In this document: positions 48,185 through 60,325 of the stretch, piece after piece
Position numbering within the stretch: position 1 is the first letter of the stretch
Layout: the number at the start of each line of letters is the position of its first letter
NCBI RefSeq assembly: GCF_029227915.1
Contig: NC_079881.1
Coordinates: 21,613,501-21,677,500, forward strand
DNA length: 64,000 nucleotides
Source of the DNA: Hydractinia symbiolongicarpus
Taxonomy: Eukaryota; Cnidaria; Hydrozoa; Anthoathecata; Hydractiniidae
Direction of reading: 5' to 3'
Notes under the pieces: generated by a model
The model's input: the letters and a program-made list of their open reading frames with translations, nothing else
Database searches by the model: none
Told to the model about the DNA's origin: nothing
Position numbers and translations under genes: made by a program

Positions 48185-48577
48185 ATGCCTAAAAATAGAA
48201 ATCTGCTGAGCTCACGAAGACTGCGTCGAATGCAAGAAAAGCGCAAAAATTCTTGTTTGCTCCTTTCCGGATGGAGAAGAACCCTTTCGTGTAAAGCAGG
48301 ACACATTATGCATCGCCTCTTTTCAACGCAACTGGTCGCTTCCGCAGACGGTGGGCATTCTAGGTGTAAATGGCGAATCAGTGGTGGAGACAAAGCGCTC
48401 GTTGCGGCACTGGCCCTTACTCTCACGACGACAACGGACACTTGTCTTAGTTCGGCTATGAATATGAAAACTGTTTAAGTGGCACAAGGGAAAGGCGAGA
48501 TGGGGACCAAAATGCCGTAACCACAAGCAATCGATAACGTTAAAGAAGCACGCGATGGTTGCCGCTCTTGTTGGCTT

Positions 48578-48718
48578 AGCTTTGCGCAGTGGCATTACCA
48601 TAGCCAATGAGGTTTAACCGAGGCGTGGTGATTGCTAATTGAAAACTTTTCCCAATATCCCGCATGACGGCGTGAAACATCGCCGGCGTTGCAATATTTG
48701 GAGGTTCCCACTGGGACC
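48578..48718 (+). ncRNA. U4: U4 snRNA, copy 92
   Basis: Same as copy 2. Spacer has C435T, C504T and C514G, matching unit 107. Confidence 0.95.
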
Positions 48719-49111
48719 ATGCCTAAAAATAGAAATCTGCTGAGCTCACGAAGACTGCGTCGAATGCAAGAAAAGCGCAAAAATTCTTGTTTGCTCGCTT
48801 CCGGATGGAGAAGAACCCTTTCGTGTAAAGCAGGACACATTATGCATCGCCTCTTTTCAACGCAACTGGTCACTTCCGCAGACGGTGGGCATTCTAGGTG
48901 TAAATGGCGAATCAGTGGTGGAGACAAAGCGCTCGTTGCGGCACTGGCCCTTACTCTCACGACGACAACGGACACTTGTCTTAGTTCGGCTATGAATATG
49001 AAAACTGTTTAAGTGGCACAAGGGAAAGGTGAGATGGGGACCAAAATGCCGTAACCACAAGCAATCGATAACGTTAAAGAAGCACGCGATGGTTGCCGTT
49101 CTTGTTGGGTT

Positions 49112-49252
49112 AGCTTTGCGCAGTGGCATTACCATAGCCAATGAGGTTTAACCGAGGCGTGGTGATTGCTAATTGAAAACTTTTCCCACTATCCCGCATG
49201 ACGGCGTGAAACATCGCCGGCGTTGCAATATTTGAAGGTTCCCACTGGGACC
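49112..49252 (+). ncRNA. U4: U4 snRNA, copy 93 (Sm-site variant)
   Basis: A78C (49189) lies in the single-stranded CCCAAUA segment. G124A (49235) changes the Sm site from AAUAUUUGG to AAUAUUUGA, still a purine at that place. Spacer has a private C to A at 49292, plus C504T and C514G. Confidence 0.92.
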
Positions 49253-49645
49253 ATGCCTAAAAATAGAAATCTGCTGAGCTCACGAAGACTGAGTCGAATG
49301 CAAGAAAAGCGCAAAAATTCTTGTTTGCTCGCTTCCGGATGGAGAAGAACCCTTTCGTGTAAAGCAGGACACATTATGCATCGCCTCTTTTCAACGCAAC
49401 TGGTCACTTCCGCAGACGGTGGGCATTCTAGGTGTAAATGGCGAATCAGTGGTGGAGACAAAGCGCTCGTTGCGGCACTGGCCCTTACTCTCACGACGAC
49501 AACGGACACTTGTCTTAGTTCGGCTATGAATATGAAAACTGTTTAAGTGGCACAAGGGAAAGGCGAGATGGGGACCAAAATGCCGTAACCACAAGCAATC
49601 GATAACGTTAAAGAAGCACGCGATGGTTGCCGTTCTTGTTGGGTT

Positions 49646-49786
49646 AGCTTTGCGCAGTGGCATTACCATAGCCAATGAGGTTTAACCGAGGCGTGGTGAT
49701 TGCTAATTGAAAACTTTACCCAATATCCCGCATGACGGCGTGAAACATCGCCGGCGTTGTAATATTTGGAGGTTCTCACTGGGACC
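49646..49786 (+). ncRNA. U4: U4 snRNA, copy 94 (variant)
   Basis: T73A (49718), C115T (49760) and C131T (49776). The last two keep pairing by wobble. Same triple as copy 109. Confidence 0.93.
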
Positions 49787-50179
49787 ATGCCTAAAAATAG
49801 AAATCTGCTGAGCTCACGAAGACTGCGTCGAATGCAAGAAAAGCGCAAAAATTCTTGTTTGCTCGCTTCCGGATGGAGAAGAACCCTTTCGTGTAAAGCA
49901 GGACACATTATGCATCGCCTCTTTTCAACGCAACTGGTCACTTCCGCAGACGGTGGGCATTCTAGGTGTAAATGGCGAATCAGTGGTGGAGACAAAGCGC
50001 TCGTTGCGGCACTGGCCCTTACTCTCACGACGACAACGGACACTTGTCTTAGTTCGGCTATGAATATGAAAACTGTTTAAGTGGCACAAGGGAAAGGCGA
50101 GATGGGGACCAAAATGCCGTAACCACAAGCAATCGATAACGTTAAAGAAGCACGCGATGGTTGCCGCTCTTGTTGGCTT

Positions 50180-50320
50180 AGCTTTGCGCAGTGGCATTAC
50201 CATAGCCAATGAGGTTTAACCGAGGCGTGGTGATTGCTAATTGAAAACTTTTCCCAATATCCCGCATGACGGCGTGAAACATCGCCGGCGTTGCAATATT
50301 TGGAGGTTCCCACTGGGACC
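50180..50320 (+). ncRNA. U4: U4 snRNA, copy 95
   Basis: Same as copy 2. Spacer has a private C to T at 50447. Confidence 0.95.
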
Positions 50321-50713
50321 ATGCCTAAAAATAGAAATCTGCTGAGCTCACGAAGACTGCGTCGAATGCAAGAAAAGCGCAAAAATTCTTGTTTGCTCGC
50401 TTCCGGATGGAGAAGAACCCTTTCGTGTAAAGCAGGACACATTATGTATCGCCTCTTTTCAACGCAACTGGTCACTTCCGCAGACGGTGGGCATTCTAGG
50501 TGTAAATGGCGAATCAGTGGTGGAGACAAAGCGCTCGTTGCGGCACTGGCCCTTACTCTCACGACGACAACGGACACTTGTCTTAGTTCGGCTATGAATA
50601 TGAAAACTGTTTAAGTGGCACAAGGGAAAGGCGAGATGGGGACCAAAATGCCGTAACCACAAGCAATCGATAACGTTAAAGAAGCACGCGATGGTTGCCG
50701 CTCTTGTTGGCTT

Positions 50714-50854
50714 AGCTTTGCGCAGTGGCATTATCATAGCCAATGAGGTTTAACCGAGGCGTGGTGATTGCTAATTGAAAACTTTTCCCAATATCCCGCA
50801 TGACGGCGTGAAACATCGCCGGCGTTGCAATATTTGGAGGTTCCCACTGGGACC
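50714..50854 (+). ncRNA. U4: U4 snRNA, copy 96 (variant)
   Basis: C21T (50734) turns a G-C pair of the outer 5' stem-loop helix into G-U. Confidence 0.94.
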
Positions 50855-51247
50855 ATGCCTAAAAATAGAAATCTGCTGAGCTCACGAAGACTGCGTCGAA
50901 TGCAAGAAAAGCGCAAAAATTCTTGTTTGCTCGCTTCCGGATGGAGAAGAACCCTTTCGTGTAAAGCAGGACACATTATGCATCGCCTCTTTTCAACGCA
51001 ACTGGTCACTTCCGCAGACGGTGGGCATTCTAGGTGTAAATGGCGAATCAGTGGTGGAGACAAAGCGCTCGTTGCGGCACTGGCCCTTACTCTCACGACG
51101 ACAACGGACACTTGTCTTAGTTCGGCTATGAATATGAAAACTGTTTAAGTGGCACAAGGGAAAGGCGAGATGGGGACCAAAATGCCGTAACCACAAGCAA
51201 TCGATAACGTTAAAGAAGCACGCGATGGTTGCCGCTCTTGTTGGCTT

Positions 51248-51388
51248 AGCTTTGCGCAGTGGCATTACCATAGCCAATGAGGTTTAACCGAGGCGTGGTG
51301 ATTGCTAATTGAAAACTTTTCCCAATATCCCGCATGACGGCGTGAAACATCGCCGGCGTTGCAATATTTGGAGGTTCCCACTGGGACC
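51248..51388 (+). ncRNA. U4: U4 snRNA, copy 97
   Basis: Same as copy 2. First of seven units (97-103) with no difference seen. Confidence 0.95.
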
Positions 51389-51781
51389 ATGCCTAAAAAT
51401 AGAAATCTGCTGAGCTCACGAAGACTGCGTCGAATGCAAGAAAAGCGCAAAAATTCTTGTTTGCTCGCTTCCGGATGGAGAAGAACCCTTTCGTGTAAAG
51501 CAGGACACATTATGCATCGCCTCTTTTCAACGCAACTGGTCACTTCCGCAGACGGTGGGCATTCTAGGTGTAAATGGCGAATCAGTGGTGGAGACAAAGC
51601 GCTCGTTGCGGCACTGGCCCTTACTCTCACGACGACAACGGACACTTGTCTTAGTTCGGCTATGAATATGAAAACTGTTTAAGTGGCACAAGGGAAAGGC
51701 GAGATGGGGACCAAAATGCCGTAACCACAAGCAATCGATAACGTTAAAGAAGCACGCGATGGTTGCCGCTCTTGTTGGCTT

Positions 51782-51922
51782 AGCTTTGCGCAGTGGCATT
51801 ACCATAGCCAATGAGGTTTAACCGAGGCGTGGTGATTGCTAATTGAAAACTTTTCCCAATATCCCGCATGACGGCGTGAAACATCGCCGGCGTTGCAATA
51901 TTTGGAGGTTCCCACTGGGACC
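51782..51922 (+). ncRNA. U4: U4 snRNA, copy 98
   Basis: Same as copy 2; consensus spacer. Confidence 0.95.
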
Positions 51923-52315
51923 ATGCCTAAAAATAGAAATCTGCTGAGCTCACGAAGACTGCGTCGAATGCAAGAAAAGCGCAAAAATTCTTGTTTGCTC
52001 GCTTCCGGATGGAGAAGAACCCTTTCGTGTAAAGCAGGACACATTATGCATCGCCTCTTTTCAACGCAACTGGTCACTTCCGCAGACGGTGGGCATTCTA
52101 GGTGTAAATGGCGAATCAGTGGTGGAGACAAAGCGCTCGTTGCGGCACTGGCCCTTACTCTCACGACGACAACGGACACTTGTCTTAGTTCGGCTATGAA
52201 TATGAAAACTGTTTAAGTGGCACAAGGGAAAGGCGAGATGGGGACCAAAATGCCGTAACCACAAGCAATCGATAACGTTAAAGAAGCACGCGATGGTTGC
52301 CGCTCTTGTTGGCTT

Positions 52316-52456
52316 AGCTTTGCGCAGTGGCATTACCATAGCCAATGAGGTTTAACCGAGGCGTGGTGATTGCTAATTGAAAACTTTTCCCAATATCCCG
52401 CATGACGGCGTGAAACATCGCCGGCGTTGCAATATTTGGAGGTTCCCACTGGGACC
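52316..52456 (+). ncRNA. U4: U4 snRNA, copy 99
   Basis: Same as copy 2; consensus spacer. Confidence 0.95.
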
Positions 52457-52849
52457 ATGCCTAAAAATAGAAATCTGCTGAGCTCACGAAGACTGCGTCG
52501 AATGCAAGAAAAGCGCAAAAATTCTTGTTTGCTCGCTTCCGGATGGAGAAGAACCCTTTCGTGTAAAGCAGGACACATTATGCATCGCCTCTTTTCAACG
52601 CAACTGGTCACTTCCGCAGACGGTGGGCATTCTAGGTGTAAATGGCGAATCAGTGGTGGAGACAAAGCGCTCGTTGCGGCACTGGCCCTTACTCTCACGA
52701 CGACAACGGACACTTGTCTTAGTTCGGCTATGAATATGAAAACTGTTTAAGTGGCACAAGGGAAAGGCGAGATGGGGACCAAAATGCCGTAACCACAAGC
52801 AATCGATAACGTTAAAGAAGCACGCGATGGTTGCCGCTCTTGTTGGCTT

Positions 52850-52990
52850 AGCTTTGCGCAGTGGCATTACCATAGCCAATGAGGTTTAACCGAGGCGTGG
52901 TGATTGCTAATTGAAAACTTTTCCCAATATCCCGCATGACGGCGTGAAACATCGCCGGCGTTGCAATATTTGGAGGTTCCCACTGGGACC
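52850..52990 (+). ncRNA. U4: U4 snRNA, copy 100
   Basis: Same as copy 2; consensus spacer. Confidence 0.95.
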
Positions 52991-53383
52991 ATGCCTAAAA
53001 ATAGAAATCTGCTGAGCTCACGAAGACTGCGTCGAATGCAAGAAAAGCGCAAAAATTCTTGTTTGCTCGCTTCCGGATGGAGAAGAACCCTTTCGTGTAA
53101 AGCAGGACACATTATGCATCGCCTCTTTTCAACGCAACTGGTCACTTCCGCAGACGGTGGGCATTCTAGGTGTAAATGGCGAATCAGTGGTGGAGACAAA
53201 GCGCTCGTTGCGGCACTGGCCCTTACTCTCACGACGACAACGGACACTTGTCTTAGTTCGGCTATGAATATGAAAACTGTTTAAGTGGCACAAGGGAAAG
53301 GCGAGATGGGGACCAAAATGCCGTAACCACAAGCAATCGATAACGTTAAAGAAGCACGCGATGGTTGCCGCTCTTGTTGGCTT

Positions 53384-53524
53384 AGCTTTGCGCAGTGGCA
53401 TTACCATAGCCAATGAGGTTTAACCGAGGCGTGGTGATTGCTAATTGAAAACTTTTCCCAATATCCCGCATGACGGCGTGAAACATCGCCGGCGTTGCAA
53501 TATTTGGAGGTTCCCACTGGGACC
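53384..53524 (+). ncRNA. U4: U4 snRNA, copy 101
   Basis: Same as copy 2; consensus spacer. Confidence 0.95.
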
Positions 53525-53917
53525 ATGCCTAAAAATAGAAATCTGCTGAGCTCACGAAGACTGCGTCGAATGCAAGAAAAGCGCAAAAATTCTTGTTTGC
53601 TCGCTTCCGGATGGAGAAGAACCCTTTCGTGTAAAGCAGGACACATTATGCATCGCCTCTTTTCAACGCAACTGGTCACTTCCGCAGACGGTGGGCATTC
53701 TAGGTGTAAATGGCGAATCAGTGGTGGAGACAAAGCGCTCGTTGCGGCACTGGCCCTTACTCTCACGACGACAACGGACACTTGTCTTAGTTCGGCTATG
53801 AATATGAAAACTGTTTAAGTGGCACAAGGGAAAGGCGAGATGGGGACCAAAATGCCGTAACCACAAGCAATCGATAACGTTAAAGAAGCACGCGATGGTT
53901 GCCGCTCTTGTTGGCTT

Positions 53918-54058
53918 AGCTTTGCGCAGTGGCATTACCATAGCCAATGAGGTTTAACCGAGGCGTGGTGATTGCTAATTGAAAACTTTTCCCAATATCC
54001 CGCATGACGGCGTGAAACATCGCCGGCGTTGCAATATTTGGAGGTTCCCACTGGGACC
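53918..54058 (+). ncRNA. U4: U4 snRNA, copy 102
   Basis: Same as copy 2; consensus spacer. Confidence 0.95.
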
Positions 54059-54451
54059 ATGCCTAAAAATAGAAATCTGCTGAGCTCACGAAGACTGCGT
54101 CGAATGCAAGAAAAGCGCAAAAATTCTTGTTTGCTCGCTTCCGGATGGAGAAGAACCCTTTCGTGTAAAGCAGGACACATTATGCATCGCCTCTTTTCAA
54201 CGCAACTGGTCACTTCCGCAGACGGTGGGCATTCTAGGTGTAAATGGCGAATCAGTGGTGGAGACAAAGCGCTCGTTGCGGCACTGGCCCTTACTCTCAC
54301 GACGACAACGGACACTTGTCTTAGTTCGGCTATGAATATGAAAACTGTTTAAGTGGCACAAGGGAAAGGCGAGATGGGGACCAAAATGCCGTAACCACAA
54401 GCAATCGATAACGTTAAAGAAGCACGCGATGGTTGCCGCTCTTGTTGGCTT

Positions 54452-54592
54452 AGCTTTGCGCAGTGGCATTACCATAGCCAATGAGGTTTAACCGAGGCGT
54501 GGTGATTGCTAATTGAAAACTTTTCCCAATATCCCGCATGACGGCGTGAAACATCGCCGGCGTTGCAATATTTGGAGGTTCCCACTGGGACC
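54452..54592 (+). ncRNA. U4: U4 snRNA, copy 103
   Basis: Same as copy 2; consensus spacer. Confidence 0.95.
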
Positions 54593-54985
54593 ATGCCTAA
54601 AAATAGAAATCTGCTGAGCTCACGAAGACTGCGTCGAATGCAAGAAAAGCGCAAAAATTCTTGTTTGCTCGCTTCCGGATGGAGAAGAACCCTTTCGTGT
54701 AAAGCAGGACACATTATGCATCGCCTCTTTTCAACGCAACTGGTCACTTCCGCAGACGGTGGGCATTCTAGGTGTAAATGGCGAATCAGTGGTGGAGACA
54801 AAGCGCTCGTTGCGGCACTGGCCCTTACTCTCACGACGACAACGGACACTTGTCTTAGTTCGGCTATGAATATGAAAACTGTTTAAGTGGCACAAGGGAA
54901 AGGCGAGATGGGGACCAAAATGCCGTAACCACAAGCAATCGATAACGTTAAAGAAGCACGCGATGGTTGCCGCTCTTGTTGGCTT

Positions 54986-55126
54986 AGCTTTGCGCAGTGG
55001 CATTACCATAGCCAATGAGGTTTAACCGAGGCGTGGTGATTGCTAATTGAAAACTTTTCCCAATATCCCGCATGACGGCGTGAAACATCGCCGGCGTTGC
55101 AATATTTGGAGGTTCCCACTGGGACC
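54986..55126 (+). ncRNA. U4: U4 snRNA, copy 104
   Basis: Same as copy 2. Spacer has a private A to T at 55181 and two changes in or beside the next PSE-like element (55456, 55472). Confidence 0.95.
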
Positions 55127-55454
55127 ATGCCTAAAAATAGAAATCTGCTGAGCTCACGAAGACTGCGTCGAATGCAAGAATAGCGCAAAAATTCTTGTTT
55201 GCTCGCTTCCGGATGGAGAAGAACCCTTTCGTGTAAAGCAGGACACATTATGCATCGCCTCTTTTCAACGCAACTGGTCACTTCCGCAGACGGTGGGCAT
55301 TCTAGGTGTAAATGGCGAATCAGTGGTGGAGACAAAGCGCTCGTTGCGGCACTGGCCCTTACTCTCACGACGACAACGGACACTTGTCTTAGTTCGGCTA
55401 TGAATATGAAAACTGTTTAAGTGGCACAAGGGAAAGGCGAGATGGGGACCAAAA

Positions 55455-55470
55455 TACCGTAACCACAAGC
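55455..55470 (+). promoter_or_regulatory. PSE-like element, variant, before copy 105
   Basis: G to A at 55456 gives TACCGTAACC at the start of the element, which is closer to the vertebrate ACCGT core. A to T at 55472 lies just downstream. The effect cannot be predicted. Confidence 0.5.
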
Positions 55471-55519
55471 ATTCGATAACGTTAAAGAAGCACGCGATGG
55501 TTGCCGCTCTTGTTGGCTT

Positions 55520-55660
55520 AGCTTTGCGCAGTGGCATTACCATAGCCAATGAGGTTTAACCAAGGCGTGGTGATTGCTAATTGAAAACTTTTCCCAATAT
55601 CCCGCATGACGGCGTGAAACATCGCCGGCGTTGCAATATTTGGAGGTTCCCACTGGGACC
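55520..55660 (+). ncRNA. U4: U4 snRNA, copy 105 (kink-turn variant)
   Basis: G43A (55562) in the kink-turn, as in copies 50 and 116, behind an altered PSE-like element. Spacer has a G to A at 55810, shared with unit 110, and a private G to C at 55865. Confidence 0.91.
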
Positions 55661-56053
55661 ATGCCTAAAAATAGAAATCTGCTGAGCTCACGAAGACTGC
55701 GTCGAATGCAAGAAAAGCGCAAAAATTCTTGTTTGCTCGCTTCCGGATGGAGAAGAACCCTTTCGTGTAAAGCAGGACACATTATGCATCGCCTCTTTTC
55801 AACGCAACTAGTCACTTCCGCAGACGGTGGGCATTCTAGGTGTAAATGGCGAATCAGTGGTGGACACAAAGCGCTCGTTGCGGCACTGGCCCTTACTCTC
55901 ACGACGACAACGGACACTTGTCTTAGTTCGGCTATGAATATGAAAACTGTTTAAGTGGCACAAGGGAAAGGCGAGATGGGGACCAAAATGCCGTAACCAC
56001 AAGCAATCGATAACGTTAAAGAAGCACGCGATGGTTGCCGCTCTTGTTGGCTT

Positions 56054-56194
56054 AGCTTTGCGCAGTGGCATTACCATAGCCAATGAGGTTTAACCGAGGC
56101 GTGGTGATTGCTAATTGAAAACTTTTCCCAATATCCCGCATGACGGCGTGAAACATCGCCGGCGTTGCAATATTTGGAGGTTCCCACTGGGACC
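56054..56194 (+). ncRNA. U4: U4 snRNA, copy 106
   Basis: Same as copy 2. Spacer has A277G. Confidence 0.95.
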
Positions 56195-56587
56195 ATGCCT
56201 AAAAATAGAAATCTGCTGAGCTCACGAAGACTGCGTCGAATGCAAGAAAAGCGCAAAAATTCTTGTTTGCTCGCTTCCGGATGGAGAAGAACCCTTTCGT
56301 GTAAAGCAGGACACATTATGCATCGCCTCTTTTCAACGCAACTGGTCGCTTCCGCAGACGGTGGGCATTCTAGGTGTAAATGGCGAATCAGTGGTGGAGA
56401 CAAAGCGCTCGTTGCGGCACTGGCCCTTACTCTCACGACGACAACGGACACTTGTCTTAGTTCGGCTATGAATATGAAAACTGTTTAAGTGGCACAAGGG
56501 AAAGGCGAGATGGGGACCAAAATGCCGTAACCACAAGCAATCGATAACGTTAAAGAAGCACGCGATGGTTGCCGCTCTTGTTGGCTT

Positions 56588-56728
56588 AGCTTTGCGCAGT
56601 GGCATTACCATAGCCAATGAGGTTTAACCGAGGCGTGGTGATTGCTAATTGAAAACTTTTCCCAATATCCCGCATGACGGCGTGAAACATCGCCGGCGTT
56701 GCAATATTTGGAGGTTCCCACTGGGACC
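56588..56728 (+). ncRNA. U4: U4 snRNA, copy 107
   Basis: Same as copy 2. Spacer has C435T, C504T and C514G, as in unit 92. Confidence 0.95.
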
Positions 56729-57121
56729 ATGCCTAAAAATAGAAATCTGCTGAGCTCACGAAGACTGCGTCGAATGCAAGAAAAGCGCAAAAATTCTTGT
56801 TTGCTCGCTTCCGGATGGAGAAGAACCCTTTCGTGTAAAGCAGGACACATTATGCATCGCCTCTTTTCAACGCAACTGGTCACTTCCGCAGACGGTGGGC
56901 ATTCTAGGTGTAAATGGCGAATCAGTGGTGGAGACAAAGCGCTCGTTGCGGCACTGGCCCTTACTCTCACGACGACAACGGACACTTGTCTTAGTTCGGC
57001 TATGAATATGAAAACTGTTTAAGTGGCACAAGGGAAAGGTGAGATGGGGACCAAAATGCCGTAACCACAAGCAATCGATAACGTTAAAGAAGCACGCGAT
57101 GGTTGCCGTTCTTGTTGGGTT

Positions 57122-57262
57122 AGCTTTGCGCAGTGGCATTACCATAGCCAATGAGGTTTAACCGAGGCGTGGTGATTGCTAATTGAAAACTTTTCCCACT
57201 ATCCCGCATGACGGCGTGAAACATCGCCGGCGTTGCAATATTTGAAGGTTCCCACTGGGACC
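57122..57262 (+). ncRNA. U4: U4 snRNA, copy 108 (Sm-site variant)
   Basis: A78C (57199) and G124A (57245), as in copy 93. Confidence 0.92.
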
Positions 57263-57655
57263 ATGCCTAAAAATAGAAATCTGCTGAGCTCACGAAGACT
57301 GCGTCGAATGCAAGAAAAGCGCAAAAATTCTTGTTTGCTCGCTTCCGGATGGAGAAGAACCCTTTCGTGTAAAGCAGGACACATTATGCATCGCCTCTTT
57401 TCAACGCAACTGGTCACTTCCGCAGACGGTGGGCATTCTAGGTGTAAATGGCGAATCAGTGGTGGAGACAAAGCGCTCGTTGCGGCACTGGCCCTTACTC
57501 TCACGACGACAACGGACACTTGTCTTAGTTCGGCTATGAATATGAAAACTGTTTAAGTGGCACAAGGGAAAGGCGAGATGGGGACCAAAATGCCGTAACC
57601 ACAAGCAATCGATAACGTTAAAGAAGCACGCGATGGTTGCCGTTCTTGTTGGGTT

Positions 57656-57796
57656 AGCTTTGCGCAGTGGCATTACCATAGCCAATGAGGTTTAACCGAG
57701 GCGTGGTGATTGCTAATTGAAAACTTTACCCAATATCCCGCATGACGGCGTGAAACATCGCCGGCGTTGTAATATTTGGAGGTTCTCACTGGGACC
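57656..57796 (+). ncRNA. U4: U4 snRNA, copy 109 (variant)
   Basis: T73A (57728), C115T (57770) and C131T (57786), as in copy 94. Confidence 0.93.
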
Positions 57797-58189
57797 ATGC
57801 CTAAAAATAGAAATCTGCTGAGCTCACGAAGACTGCGTCGAATGCAAGAAAAGCGCAAAAATTCTTGTTTGCTCGCTTCCGGATGGAGAAGAACCCTTTC
57901 GTGTAAAGCAGGACACATTATGCATCGCCTCTTTTCAACGCAACTGGTCACTTCCGCAGACGGTGGGCATTCTAGGTGTAAATGGCGAATCAGTGGTGGA
58001 GACAAAGCGCTCGTTGCGGCACTGGCCCTTACTCTCACGACGACAACGGACACTTGTCTTAGTTCGGCTATGAATATGAAAACTGTTTAAGTGGCACAAG
58101 GGAAAGGCGAGATGGGGACCAAAATGCCGTAACCACAAGCAATCGATAACGTTAAAGAAGCACGCGATGGTTGCCGCTCTTGTTGGCTT

Positions 58190-58330
58190 AGCTTTGCGCA
58201 GTGGCATTACCATAGCCAATGAGGTTTAACGGAGGCGTGGTGATTGCTAATTGAAAACTTTTCCCAATATCCCGCATGACGGCGTGAAACATCGCCGGCG
58301 TTGCAATATTTGGAGGTTCCCACTGGGACC
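58190..58330 (+). ncRNA. U4: U4 snRNA, copy 110 (5' stem-loop variant)
   Basis: C42G (58231) breaks one of the two G-C pairs that close the pentaloop of the 5' stem-loop, next to the kink-turn. Probably impaired. Spacer shares G to A at 58480 with unit 105. Confidence 0.9.
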
Positions 58331-58723
58331 ATGCCTAAAAATAGAAATCTGCTGAGCTCACGAAGACTGCGTCGAATGCAAGAAAAGCGCAAAAATTCTT
58401 GTTTGCTCGCTTCCGGATGGAGAAGAACCCTTTCGTGTAAAGCAGGACACATTATGCATCGCCTCTTTTCAACGCAACTAGTCACTTCCGCAGACGGTGG
58501 GCATTCTAGGTGTAAATGGCGAATCAGTGGTGGAGACAAAGCGCTCGTTGCGGCACTGGCCCTTACTCTCACGACGACAACGGACACTTGTCTTAGTTCG
58601 GCTATGAATATGAAAACTGTTTAAGTGGCACAAGGGAAAGGCGAGATGGGGACCAAAATGCCGTAACCACAAGCAATCGATAACGTTAAAGAAGCACGCG
58701 ATGGTTGCCGCTCTTGTTGGCTT

Positions 58724-58864
58724 AGCTTTGCGCAGTGGCATTACCATAGCCAATGAGGTTTAACCGAGGCGTGGTGATTGCTAATTGAAAACTTTTCCCA
58801 ATATCCCGCATGACGGCGTGAAACATCGCCGGCGTTGCAATATTTGGAGGTTCCCACTGGGACC
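58724..58864 (+). ncRNA. U4: U4 snRNA, copy 111
   Basis: Same as copy 2; consensus spacer. Confidence 0.95.
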
Positions 58865-59257
58865 ATGCCTAAAAATAGAAATCTGCTGAGCTCACGAAGA
58901 CTGCGTCGAATGCAAGAAAAGCGCAAAAATTCTTGTTTGCTCGCTTCCGGATGGAGAAGAACCCTTTCGTGTAAAGCAGGACACATTATGCATCGCCTCT
59001 TTTCAACGCAACTGGTCACTTCCGCAGACGGTGGGCATTCTAGGTGTAAATGGCGAATCAGTGGTGGAGACAAAGCGCTCGTTGCGGCACTGGCCCTTAC
59101 TCTCACGACGACAACGGACACTTGTCTTAGTTCGGCTATGAATATGAAAACTGTTTAAGTGGCACAAGGGAAAGGCGAGATGGGGACCAAAATGCCGTAA
59201 CCACAAGCAATCGATAACGTTAAAGAAGCACGCGATGGTTGCCGCTCTTGTTGGCTT

Positions 59258-59398
59258 AGCTTTGCGCAGTGGCATTACCATAGCCAATGAGGTTTAACCG
59301 AGGCGTGGTGATTGCTAATTGAAAACTTTTCCCAATATCCCGCATGACGGCGTGAAACATCGCCGGCGTTGCAATATTTGGAGGTTCCCACTGGGACC
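59258..59398 (+). ncRNA. U4: U4 snRNA, copy 112
   Basis: RNA same as copy 2. The spacer alters the 3'-box-like signal (59406) and has a G to A at 59719, C504T and C514G. Confidence 0.94.
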
Positions 59399-59404
59399 AT
59401 GCCT

Positions 59405-59413
59405 ATAAATAGA
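59405..59413 (+). terminator. Altered 3'-box-like signal after copy 112
   Basis: Reads ATAAATAGA because of A to T at 59406, which breaks the AAA of the AAARNNAGA core. If the signal is real, 3'-end processing of copy 112 may be reduced. The TATAAATAG it creates faces into the spacer and is not a promoter for any visible gene. Confidence 0.45.
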
Positions 59414-59791
59414 AATCTGCTGAGCTCACGAAGACTGCGTCGAATGCAAGAAAAGCGCAAAAATTCTTGTTTGCTCGCTTCCGGATGGAGAAGAACCCTT
59501 TCGTGTAAAGCAGGACACATTATGCATCGCCTCTTTTCAACGCAACTGGTCACTTCCGCAGACGGTGGGCATTCTAGGTGTAAATGGCGAATCAGTGGTG
59601 GAGACAAAGCGCTCGTTGCGGCACTGGCCCTTACTCTCACGACGACAACGGACACTTGTCTTAGTTCGGCTATGAATATGAAAACTGTTTAAGTGGCACA
59701 AGGGAAAGGCGAGATGGGAACCAAAATGCCGTAACCACAAGCAATCGATAACGTTAAAGAAGCACGCGATGGTTGCCGTTCTTGTTGGGTT

Positions 59792-59932
59792 AGCTTTGCG
59801 CAGTGGCATTACCATAGCCAATGAGGTTTAACCGAGGCGTGGTGATTGCTAATTGAAAACTTTTCCCAATATCCCGCATGACGGCGTGAAACATCGCCGG
59901 CGTTGCAATATTTGGAGGTTCCCACTGGGACC
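59792..59932 (+). ncRNA. U4: U4 snRNA, copy 113
   Basis: Same as copy 2; consensus spacer. Confidence 0.95.
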
Positions 59933-60325
59933 ATGCCTAAAAATAGAAATCTGCTGAGCTCACGAAGACTGCGTCGAATGCAAGAAAAGCGCAAAAATTC
60001 TTGTTTGCTCGCTTCCGGATGGAGAAGAACCCTTTCGTGTAAAGCAGGACACATTATGCATCGCCTCTTTTCAACGCAACTGGTCACTTCCGCAGACGGT
60101 GGGCATTCTAGGTGTAAATGGCGAATCAGTGGTGGAGACAAAGCGCTCGTTGCGGCACTGGCCCTTACTCTCACGACGACAACGGACACTTGTCTTAGTT
60201 CGGCTATGAATATGAAAACTGTTTAAGTGGCACAAGGGAAAGGCGAGATGGGGACCAAAATGCCGTAACCACAAGCAATCGATAACGTTAAAGAAGCACG
60301 CGATGGTTGCCGCTCTTGTTGGCTT

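Larger units (their letters stand above)
48062..50197 (+). repeat. Higher-order block B1, units 91-94
   Basis: The run A277G; C435T/C504T/C514G; A78C/G124A; T73A/C115T/C131T recurs in units 106-109, 8010 bp (15 units) away. C115T with C131T also links it to block A. Confidence 0.85.
56072..58207 (+). repeat. Higher-order block B2, units 106-109
   Basis: Second copy of block B1. It lacks the private changes of units 91 (48263) and 93 (49292), so those arose after the duplication or were corrected. Confidence 0.85.

Noticed and set aside
59404-59412. TATAAATAG after copy 112, resembling a TATA box
   Set aside because: It comes from one base change in the 3'-box-like signal, occurs once, and has no gene at the right distance downstream.
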